Below, one piece after another: positions 18,544 to 25,408 of a stretch of 64,000 nt of DNA. Under the pieces are notes generated by a model. The model was not told the origin of the DNA. It saw only the letters and a list, made by a program, of their open reading frames with translations, and did no database searches. The position numbers and the translations under genes are program-made. Source of the stretch: CAWANP01 sp963783445 (lineage in GTDB: Bacteria; Chloroflexota; Anaerolineae; JAAYZQ01); contig CAWANP010000002.1 of assembly GCA_963783445.1 (NCBI GenBank), forward strand, positions 868,001-932,000, written 5' to 3'. Numbering within the stretch: position 1 is the stretch's first letter; each line of letters starts with the position of its first letter.

Positions 18544-19002
18544 ATGATAGAGGTTGCGCGGGTGATGGCGGTCTGCACGAGCCAGCGGCGGGCCGAATTC
18601 AAGAGGAACGTGGAAAAAGGTGAGCTTTGTGCTGACTGGGGACTGGTGGGCGACAGCCACGCCGGCCCACGCCAGCCCAATCGATGGCAAATTAGCCTGC
18701 TGGCCTGGGAGAGTATCGCCCGACTCAATCAAAAGGTGGGACTCGATGCCCTGCCAGGTAGCTTTGCTGAGAACCTGACCACCCGGGGACTTGACCTGGC
18801 CCGCTTGAAGATAGGGGACCGGCTCCGTATTGGTGAGCGGATTCTGCTAGGAGTTGAGCAATTGGGCAAGCCGCTCGCCATCGCTCATACCTACAACTTT
18901 CAGGGGCATTCCCTGTTGCCCACGGCAGGGGTCTTTTGCGGTGTGCTGGAGGGCGGACCCGTGGTCGCTGGCGACGTGATCCTGATCCTACCAGCGGAAT
19001 AG
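18544..19002 (+). CDS. MOSC-domain protein
   Basis: 152 residues covering one MOSC domain: GLVGDSHAGPR, ISLLAWESIA, LPGSFAENLTTRGLDL, LKIGDRLRIGERILL and GGPVVAGDVIL. MOSC domains carry sulfur for the molybdenum/tungsten cofactor or reduce N-hydroxylated compounds; their usual conserved Cys lies after QLGKP. Here that position is Leu (GKPLAIAH), although another Cys occurs in GVFCGVL. The start chosen has AGGAAAGG upstream; the frame is open further upstream but overlaps the FmdB gene. A job with the tungsten enzyme of this window is a guess. Confidence 0.75.
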   Translation: MIEVARVMAVCTSQRRAEFKRNVEKGELCADWGLVGDSHAGPRQPNRWQISLLAWESIARLNQKVGLDALPGSFAENLTTRGLDLARLKIGDRLRIGERILLGVEQLGKPLAIAHTYNFQGHSLLPTAGVFCGVLEGGPVVAGDVILILPAE

Positions 19003-19069
19003 ATGACCAAGGCGCAGCCAAAGGTCCGGGATCCTATCTCGCAGAGTCTCACTGTGGATCACAAGGAGG

Positions 19070-20971
19070 CTATGCGTCGCTGTCTCCCGCTTGTTCATCT
19101 TCTGGCGGTTGCACCCAGGGCGGGAGAGGCCAGAAAGGCTCGTCCGGATTGAAATAGTTGTAGATCATATTGCTCACGTCGCGGTAAAGGGGCTGATTGA
19201 TGCCCCAGTTGATCCAGGGTGTGTCCTCCCAGATGTAGAAACTGATGAGCCAGTTGGCCCCCGGTGAGAATATGACGCCTACCTCACCCCGTGTATCGCC
19301 CCAGGGGACGTCATAGCCCGAGAAACCATGCTTGTGGGCCATTGTGATCTCGTCAGGGATGCCAGCCCCCAGCATATTGCGCAGGTCATTGGCTGCCATG
19401 ATGTCGATCATCTCCTGGCAGGCCTGCGGCCCAATCTCGGGCCAGGTTTCCCTCAGGATCCCCCGGTCTTCGGTGCACTCGTAGATCATCTCAACCAAGG
19501 CTGCCATTTCTCGGGGAGTTGTCTTAACGCAGCGATCGTAGCCGGGGATCTCTGTCTGTACCAGCCAGGGTTCGGTACTTGCCGTCCATACGAGTTGGCC
19601 CGCATCGTCCCATAGCTTGACGAGCCGGAAGGGCGCGCACAGGTAAAAGTTCCCTAATCCAAGCTGGCGCATGGATGCGGTAACTCTGTCTGCACCCACA
19701 TTCTCCGAACCACCGCCCACAGCGGCCAGTAGCCGGTTAGCACAGGGGTTGCACGATTCGCTGCCCAGCATGTTGAGCAATTCCAGGTAGATCGCTTCGT
19801 CAACACTGCCGCCAAAATGGCGGTAGACCTCCACCATGATGCCGATCTTGACAATGCTCATACCTGACAAGACATAATCGGAATTTGACTCGTAGACCAC
19901 CTCGCTGGTGTCGAGGTCCTTGACCAGGATGCTGGTGACGCCTGGAAACTGGGCCAGCCTCTGCTCCAACGGAGGTATGAGGAGTCCGGAAGTGATGGGT
20001 GATGGTGGTACGAGATCGGGCTCAAAGGTGATCGGTTCCAGCGCCCCCGCCTGCAGCGCCATCTCGACCTGGCTGGTCGCCCTGTCGGCCTCGAATCTGA
20101 ACCCCGCTTCACCGGACTCAAAAAAGTACCCGTAGGTCGAACTCAGGTGACCGGTATAGCTGATAAAGTGGGGGTAGGTCCAGGTCAGCTCGCCCGTATA
20201 GCTGACCATGGGTGTAGCAGCCAGTCCCCCGGTGGTGCTCAGCGGGATCGTGGCGGTGTAAAAGCTGGGGGGCGTTGGGGCGCGCTCCATCACCGGGACC
20301 AGGGTGCTGAGCATCGACTCGATGCGCGCGCTGCTCTGGTCCGGCTCGATGACGCTCACCTCCAAGGTGACGGCTCGCTGCTCGGGATCAGGCACACGTT
20401 CGTTGATCATTGCTGCAGATGTAGCCGTTTCCAGGCGGCGGCCTGCCCGGCCGGGTATGAAGGTCAGAGTCTCCACATCCAACATCGGTTCGACGGGGGC
20501 AATGTCCAGTCTGCCGGCCACGCCGTCCAGGTAATGAGCAGCGGCCGCTTCGTCAAATGCCATCTGTAGAGGTACGTCCAAGTCTAGAGGGATCGTCTCG
20601 TCCTGGACCCAGAGCTTGAGCCCCTCCCAGTAGTCGTATTTGTGGCTGGAAGCGACAGCCTCATCCACCATTTCATCCACCGGGATGTCCAGGCCCAGGT
20701 CGCTGCCTGGCGACAGGGTCATCGTCTCATCCAGGTAGGACAGTGAAAAATCGCGGTAGTATGGTGCCGCCACCTGGGCTGCGACCTGGGCCTGGGCTTG
20801 CTCCGGCGTGAGGCCGCCCGCTGGGACATCGGCGATACGGATCCCGGTTTGTATGAGTGTGCGATAGGCGTCATAATCTGCGCGGATCCGCTGGTAGTTG
20901 GTCCAACCCACCACGCCCGCGATCGGGACGACGAGGACCACGAAAAGCAAAAGCAGTCGCTTGAAGGTCAT
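19070..20971 (-). CDS. Membrane-anchored serine hydrolase, class A beta-lactamase-like
   Basis: 633 residues from ATG 20971. An N-terminal membrane anchor (LLLLFVVLVVPIAGVVGW) leads to a long region resembling peptidoglycan-binding repeats of the YoaR/PG_binding_4 type (PAGGLTPEQAQAQV). The last 290 residues are a beta-lactamase-like domain: the active-site SxxK is GMSIVK and the third-motif region is KHGFSG, where class A enzymes have KTG. A penicillin-binding or peptidoglycan-cleaving role outside the membrane is likely. The ATG overlaps the stop of the upstream M23 gene (ATGA), so the two are translationally coupled. Last gene of the envelope-hydrolase operon. Confidence 0.75.
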   Translation of the reverse strand: MTFKRLLLLFVVLVVPIAGVVGWTNYQRIRADYDAYRTLIQTGIRIADVPAGGLTPEQAQAQVAAQVAAPYYRDFSLSYLDETMTLSPGSDLGLDIPVDEMVDEAVASSHKYDYWEGLKLWVQDETIPLDLDVPLQMAFDEAAAAHYLDGVAGRLDIAPVEPMLDVETLTFIPGRAGRRLETATSAAMINERVPDPEQRAVTLEVSVIEPDQSSARIESMLSTLVPVMERAPTPPSFYTATIPLSTTGGLAATPMVSYTGELTWTYPHFISYTGHLSSTYGYFFESGEAGFRFEADRATSQVEMALQAGALEPITFEPDLVPPSPITSGLLIPPLEQRLAQFPGVTSILVKDLDTSEVVYESNSDYVLSGMSIVKIGIMVEVYRHFGGSVDEAIYLELLNMLGSESCNPCANRLLAAVGGGSENVGADRVTASMRQLGLGNFYLCAPFRLVKLWDDAGQLVWTASTEPWLVQTEIPGYDRCVKTTPREMAALVEMIYECTEDRGILRETWPEIGPQACQEMIDIMAANDLRNMLGAGIPDEITMAHKHGFSGYDVPWGDTRGEVGVIFSPGANWLISFYIWEDTPWINWGINQPLYRDVSNMIYNYFNPDEPFWPLPPWVQPPEDEQAGDSDA

Positions 20972-22491
20972 CGCAGTATCCTCTCCAGCCATTCCCTGGC
21001 CTCAATGGGACGCAGGAATTGCCCGATGTAGTGGCCATCCACCCACAGCTCGAAATGGAGGTGCACATCGTAGGTCTGGCTCTGGACTGAGCCTGGCGTT
21101 CCCGAATTGCCAACCGTACCGATCACCTGGCCTCTGGCTACCGGTACTCCCTCCTCAATGCCTTGTGCGATGCTGCCCAGGTGGGCGTAGCGCGAGACTA
21201 CCTCGTCGCCATGGTCGATCCAGACCTGCATACCGCGATAGCCATCCAGTACCTCTGGCGGGGTATAGCCCAGATTTCGGCTCCTGGCGGCCCATGCGTC
21301 GGACTGATCGGCTGTGAGTGGCTCATACTCTGTCAAGGCACGAATAACGGTACCGTCGGCCACAGCACGGACCTCGGTGCTCCGGTCTACGCGTACGCCG
21401 GCCGTGTGGCCATAGACGTCAATCCCTTCGTGCACGCCCAGCCGGTAGTGGCGTGGCGCACCAGGCATTTGAAAGTCGCGGCTCGTTACTCTTGCGTCCA
21501 GGATGGGCATCTGGAGGCCGCGCTGACCCTCCAGCAGGCGCAGGTCATGGGGCTGGGGGCCCTCCAGAACCGGACCGCCCTCAATGCTGGCACGGCGCGC
21601 CGGGTCGCCATAGAAATGAAGAGCTCCCTGCCCAGCCAGGACAAGTCGCTCGCCATCCGGGTCCGCCCACATGGCGCTGATCTCACGCCTGCCACTAAAC
21701 TGATGTACGGCGAGCAGTTCTCCAGACTCTGGATCCAGGGCCAGGATGCGGTGCCCGGCTCGATCCAGCACGTATACTGCTGCCTTGGTGGCCAACACCT
21801 GACGCGGGTGCACGAGTCCCACATTGGGCTGGAAAGTGGTGGCGCGATGGTCCTTCGCAAAGAGGGAGAGACTTCCCATGGGAGCATTGAGGGCACGGGT
21901 CAGCACGTAGACAGAGTCACCGATAGTACTCAGGTCCACGTCGCGGCTGAGAGGCAGTTGGATCAAGGCCGCTCCCTTTTGACCAGCTTTGAAGCGCAGC
22001 ACTTGCTCATGACTCGTCTCTAGCAGGTAACCGGCATCCTCGCTGGCAGACAGGGCCACAAAGTAGTGGTCATACGAGCTTCCTGAGGGCCGGTCATAGC
22101 GCTCAACCGTCCAGTCTCGGGCCGCAGGATCGTAGCGATAGACGTCGCCTGCCCGGTCCAGGGCCAACAGGGTGGCTCCGTCGCTGGCCAGATCCAGTGG
22201 CTCTATCACTGGCACAGTCTCCACAACATCACCAGGCGCCAGAAGCAGTCGTGGTTCCGTGGGCTGGCTCAGGTCCAGAGCAAGTACCCGCCCGCCATCA
22301 AGGAGGTAGGCTGTGTCGCCCAACACTTCAAGGGCCAGGGGATGGACAAAGCTGCCCGGGGCATAGCGCCACAGGCCGGTGTTGTGCTCATCCAGCCAGA
22401 ATCTGTTCGGCCCCCTCGGTCGCCGCCTCCGTGCCCAAGATTTCGTCCACGGAGGCCAAGATCGCTTGCACGCCGGCAAGGTTGCGCTCAA
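20968..22491 (-). CDS. Beta-propeller plus M23 (LytM) metallopeptidase
   Basis: The reading frame gives a propeller-like N-terminal half with repeated blades of the type YVLDRAGHRILALDPESGEL and YLLDGGRVLALDL, then a C-terminal M23 domain with the zinc residues His and Asp in HEGIDVYG and the HLHFELW signature. M23 enzymes cut peptidoglycan cross-links. The open frame starts at 22491, but its first 35 codons lie inside the upstream M14 gene and do not look like protein; real coding begins around FWLDEHNTGLWRY (about 22405). Either the start is non-standard or a one-base error near 22402 hides a fusion with the M14 gene. No signal peptide is visible in this frame. Confidence 0.7.
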   Translation of the reverse strand: MSATLPACKRSWPPWTKSWARRRRPRGPNRFWLDEHNTGLWRYAPGSFVHPLALEVLGDTAYLLDGGRVLALDLSQPTEPRLLLAPGDVVETVPVIEPLDLASDGATLLALDRAGDVYRYDPAARDWTVERYDRPSGSSYDHYFVALSASEDAGYLLETSHEQVLRFKAGQKGAALIQLPLSRDVDLSTIGDSVYVLTRALNAPMGSLSLFAKDHRATTFQPNVGLVHPRQVLATKAAVYVLDRAGHRILALDPESGELLAVHQFSGRREISAMWADPDGERLVLAGQGALHFYGDPARRASIEGGPVLEGPQPHDLRLLEGQRGLQMPILDARVTSRDFQMPGAPRHYRLGVHEGIDVYGHTAGVRVDRSTEVRAVADGTVIRALTEYEPLTADQSDAWAARSRNLGYTPPEVLDGYRGMQVWIDHGDEVVSRYAHLGSIAQGIEEGVPVARGQVIGTVGNSGTPGSVQSQTYDVHLHFELWVDGHYIGQFLRPIEAREWLERILR

Positions 22492-23527
22492 ATTCTGGCG
22501 TCTCGTGGTCGGTCAGCTCGACGGTGACGGCAGCCACCCCTTCGCCCGCCCAAAAGTCCCCCAGGTCGCCGGTGATTGGGTAGCCTGACCAGCCACTCTC
22601 TGGAATTGGATAGCCGCTGCCTTCTGACAGTACCTGCGCCAGTCGGGCCGTGGGCTCGTGACGCTGGCAGGCATCCACGTAAATGGCACCCGCCGCGCTG
22701 TGGTAAGAAACTGCCACCCAGGCATCTCTCACAAAGTCCCGTACAGCTTGCGTTTCGGGTTCGGAAAAGGGAAATGGCCCGCCCGCGCCCGGATAGGGCC
22801 CCTCGCGACCCACAGTGTCAGGCGACCAATCGTTTCCGGCGCAGCCATCCAGGTCGGTATCAGCGTTGCGGTTCAGATCCACATCGTTGGCGTTCCAACG
22901 GTGGCCCGTTGCCAGTCCGTCGGGGTTCATTGTCGGGATGAACCACAGACTAACGCGCGGAGGCACCTGTTCCGGATGTGCCTGGAAATGGGCCAGAAGC
23001 TGCTGTACCAGGATATGGGTGTTGGCCTCATAGGCACCGTGGATGTTGCCTACCAGGACCACTTTGAGTGGACCATCGCCGGCGCGATGGGCGACGATAT
23101 CGCGTCCCTGTACGGACTGGCCGATGACCTGCCCGGCGCCAGAAATAGGCACGGGACTGGACGTTCTTGTCGGCAAGGCTTCCGCAGTAGGAGTGGAAAC
23201 GCCTGTCGGTCTGGGTGATGATGTGACGCCCGCCACAGTCGCGTTTGGCGCCGGTGAGGCTGCAGGATGCTCTGTTGGAGGGGGAATCGCCGCCACGGGA
23301 GTGGAATTGCTGGCCGGTGACACCAGCGCAGCCCCCGCTGGCAAGGTAGCCACGACCACCATCCTGGTAGGTGGCGAGACGGTAGCACTGGCAGGCAAAG
23401 CAGGCGTGCTGGCTGGAGCGACCGTGCTCCCGGGCAGGCCCAAGTTGGTGCTACTGGCGGCGATAGCGACGACTCCCAGCACCACCAGAAGGCCGCCCAA
23501 CAGGCCGCTGAGCGTGATCCGGTTCAT
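22388..23527 (-). CDS. M14-family zinc carboxypeptidase with a Pro/Ser/Thr-rich linker
   Basis: 379 residues. An N-terminal signal or anchor (TLSGLLGGLLVVLGVVAIAAS) is followed by a Pro/Ala/Thr/Ser-rich linker of about 110 residues and an M14 catalytic domain: zinc ligands His and Glu in GNIHGAYEAN, NPDGLATGHRWNANDVDLNRN, the third ligand in SYHSAAG and the catalytic Glu in TVELTDH. Related enzymes trim stem peptides of the cell wall. It starts four bases after the stop of the RodZ-M1 gene. Its C-terminus runs past the family end by some 15 residues that overlap the next gene's frame. Confidence 0.85.
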   Translation of the reverse strand: MNRITLSGLLGGLLVVLGVVAIAASSTNLGLPGSTVAPASTPALPASATVSPPTRMVVVATLPAGAALVSPASNSTPVAAIPPPTEHPAASPAPNATVAGVTSSPRPTGVSTPTAEALPTRTSSPVPISGAGQVIGQSVQGRDIVAHRAGDGPLKVVLVGNIHGAYEANTHILVQQLLAHFQAHPEQVPPRVSLWFIPTMNPDGLATGHRWNANDVDLNRNADTDLDGCAGNDWSPDTVGREGPYPGAGGPFPFSEPETQAVRDFVRDAWVAVSYHSAAGAIYVDACQRHEPTARLAQVLSEGSGYPIPESGWSGYPITGDLGDFWAGEGVAAVTVELTDHETPEFERNLAGVQAILASVDEILGTEAATEGAEQILAG

Positions 23528-23531
23528 CAGG

Positions 23532-25298
23532 CTAGGGAATTATCCTCTGGCGAAAGTACTCCTCTTGGAGTGGCACCAGATCGGCAGTCGTGAACTCTTG
23601 GACCAGGGAAAAGAATTCCCGAGATTTGACCAGGCGATGCGCGTTGCGTCGCTGATACTCCTGTAAGAAAGCAAAGAATGCGGGATCGCCCATGGTCTCC
23701 CTAAGATCATGGACGAATAGGGCGCCGCGCCGGTAGACGGCATCCAAATAGTCGCGGTTGTTGCGAAACTCGTGGATGCGCGCGTCGATGATGCCCGTAG
23801 GCGCCCATTGCTCTACCGCATAATTCCACCACCAGTCGACATCGCCAGGTAGATACCGTTCGTAGAAAAGGAACCCACTGTACTCGGCCAGCGCCTCGTC
23901 AAGCCAGGGTTCCGTCACCTGGTCGTTCCCAACCAGATCGAAGAACCACTGGTGAGAAACTTCGTGAGCTGCCAGTGGGATGAGCGGCGTACGGTTTGTG
24001 CCATCATATTCGTCATAGAACACCGAGCCGATGAAGGTGAGGCCAGAGAACTCCATGCCTCCGGCGAACTCGGTTTCTGCGATGCGGTAGTCAGAGTAGG
24101 GATAGGGGCCGTACAGCTCTGAGTATAGCTCCAGCGCCTGGCCTGCCGTTTCGAGGGCGACCTCTCCCGATTCTTCATTTGTGGGGAAATAATAAGAGTG
24201 CACGGTGACGTCGCCAACCTGGCTGGTCGATTCCAGATATTTGTCGCTGGCGGCAAATGCAAATGAGCGAGCCTGTTCGACCTCATAGTGCCACAGACCG
24301 TCTGTCCGCCTCTCCTGTCCGGTGCCGGCGATGACAATGTCCTCCGTGGTGGTGATGCTTACGCTGTAATCCGCCACCTCTGTGACGTACGGGTCGCCTA
24401 CAGGAAAGTGGGTCAGGCCGTACCAACCCTTGTCCTCACGGTAGGGAGCCAGAACAGGGTACCAATTGCCCAGGCTTACGGCACGCTGGGAATAGCCAAA
24501 GCTGCCGCTGCTGAATTCCTCATCGGGGCTGATCTTGGGCAGATCAAGGGTATAGTCCAAATACAGGGACACGTGTTCATTGGGCTTGATCTCGTTGGGC
24601 AGTTCCACCCGCAGGGTCACGTCCAGGGGAAAAACCTCAGGCTCAACCAGTTCTCCGTCGCCCATATCCACTTTGATGTCGTTAAGTTCAAAAATCTTCT
24701 TGCCCCGATTCGGATGGACGTTGAGGATCAGATTGGGCAGCGTTTCGCTGGTGGCATTGGTATAGTCAATCTGCTGCTGTACTGCCAGGCGATGTTCAGC
24801 ATAGTTCAAATAGACGTCCATCTGGTACGCGGTGCCCTCATAGATGGGCATGGGTGTAACCGTGGGCGTGGGGGGCGGGCCGGGTGTTGGAGTGACCACC
24901 TCGGGGTTCTGGCGCTGGTATACAGAGAATCCAACCAGCCCCAAGACAGAGACCACTATCAGGGCCAGTAGGGCATCGGCCATGAAAAAGGATCGCCCTC
25001 TGCGGCCGGTTCCAATGGTTTTCGCGACCGGCTCTTGTTTGACGCGCGACTTTTTTCGTTTGGGATCGCGTGGGCCCCGCTCGTGCAGGTCCACAGTTTC
25101 ATCCGGATCAAAGCCCAGGTAGGAGGCATAGTTTCGCAGAAAGCCCCGAGCATGCAGATCGCTGGTGAAAGAATCGAAGGATTCGTTTTCCAGGGCCTCC
25201 AGATAGTTCAATGGAATCTTGGTCGCGACTGCGACCTCATCCAGTGACATCTCCTTCTCTTCGCGTGCGGCACGAAGCCGCTCTCCCAGCTCACCCAT
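23532..25298 (-). CDS. RodZ-like HTH/transmembrane protein fused to an M1 zinc aminopeptidase
   Basis: 588 residues. Residues 1-75 are a RodZ-type Cro/CI helix-turn-helix (MGELGERLRAAREEKEMSLD, ALENESFDSF, ARGFLRNYASYLGFDPD). A basic stretch and one membrane helix (about 106-126) follow, then a Thr/Pro-rich linker and an M1 peptidase domain outside the cell. The M1 exopeptidase motif is GGMEFSG, and zinc binding is HEVSH (first His about residue 445) with the third ligand 18 residues later in LDEAL. RodZ normally binds MreB inside and ends in a beta domain outside; here the outer part is a peptidase. First gene of the operon, driven from 25344-25372. Confidence 0.85.
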   Translation of the reverse strand: MGELGERLRAAREEKEMSLDEVAVATKIPLNYLEALENESFDSFTSDLHARGFLRNYASYLGFDPDETVDLHERGPRDPKRKKSRVKQEPVAKTIGTGRRGRSFFMADALLALIVVSVLGLVGFSVYQRQNPEVVTPTPGPPPTPTVTPMPIYEGTAYQMDVYLNYAEHRLAVQQQIDYTNATSETLPNLILNVHPNRGKKIFELNDIKVDMGDGELVEPEVFPLDVTLRVELPNEIKPNEHVSLYLDYTLDLPKISPDEEFSSGSFGYSQRAVSLGNWYPVLAPYREDKGWYGLTHFPVGDPYVTEVADYSVSITTTEDIVIAGTGQERRTDGLWHYEVEQARSFAFAASDKYLESTSQVGDVTVHSYYFPTNEESGEVALETAGQALELYSELYGPYPYSDYRIAETEFAGGMEFSGLTFIGSVFYDEYDGTNRTPLIPLAAHEVSHQWFFDLVGNDQVTEPWLDEALAEYSGFLFYERYLPGDVDWWWNYAVEQWAPTGIIDARIHEFRNNRDYLDAVYRRGALFVHDLRETMGDPAFFAFLQEYQRRNAHRLVKSREFFSLVQEFTTADLVPLQEEYFRQRIIP

Positions 25299-25343
25299 CG
25301 TCCAATCACCCGTTAGCCAATCTCAAACCCAGAATCGGCACCC

Positions 25344-25372
25344 ATTATACCAGCTTTGGTATTGCTTGACAA
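25344..25372 (-). promoter_or_regulatory. Promoter of the envelope-hydrolase operon
   Basis: TTGTCA (25367-25372), 17-bp spacer, TATAAT (25344-25349), minus strand. It lies 45 bp before the RodZ-M1 start, so the leader is short. Confidence 0.75.
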
Positions 25373-25408
25373 TGACAGATGGAGCCGTGGATAGGAACAA
25401 GTCCGGAG

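Noticed and set aside
23532..23743. Small frames inside the hydrolase operon as separate genes
   Set aside because: All are in alternative frames of the RodZ-M1 gene and lack ribosome sites.
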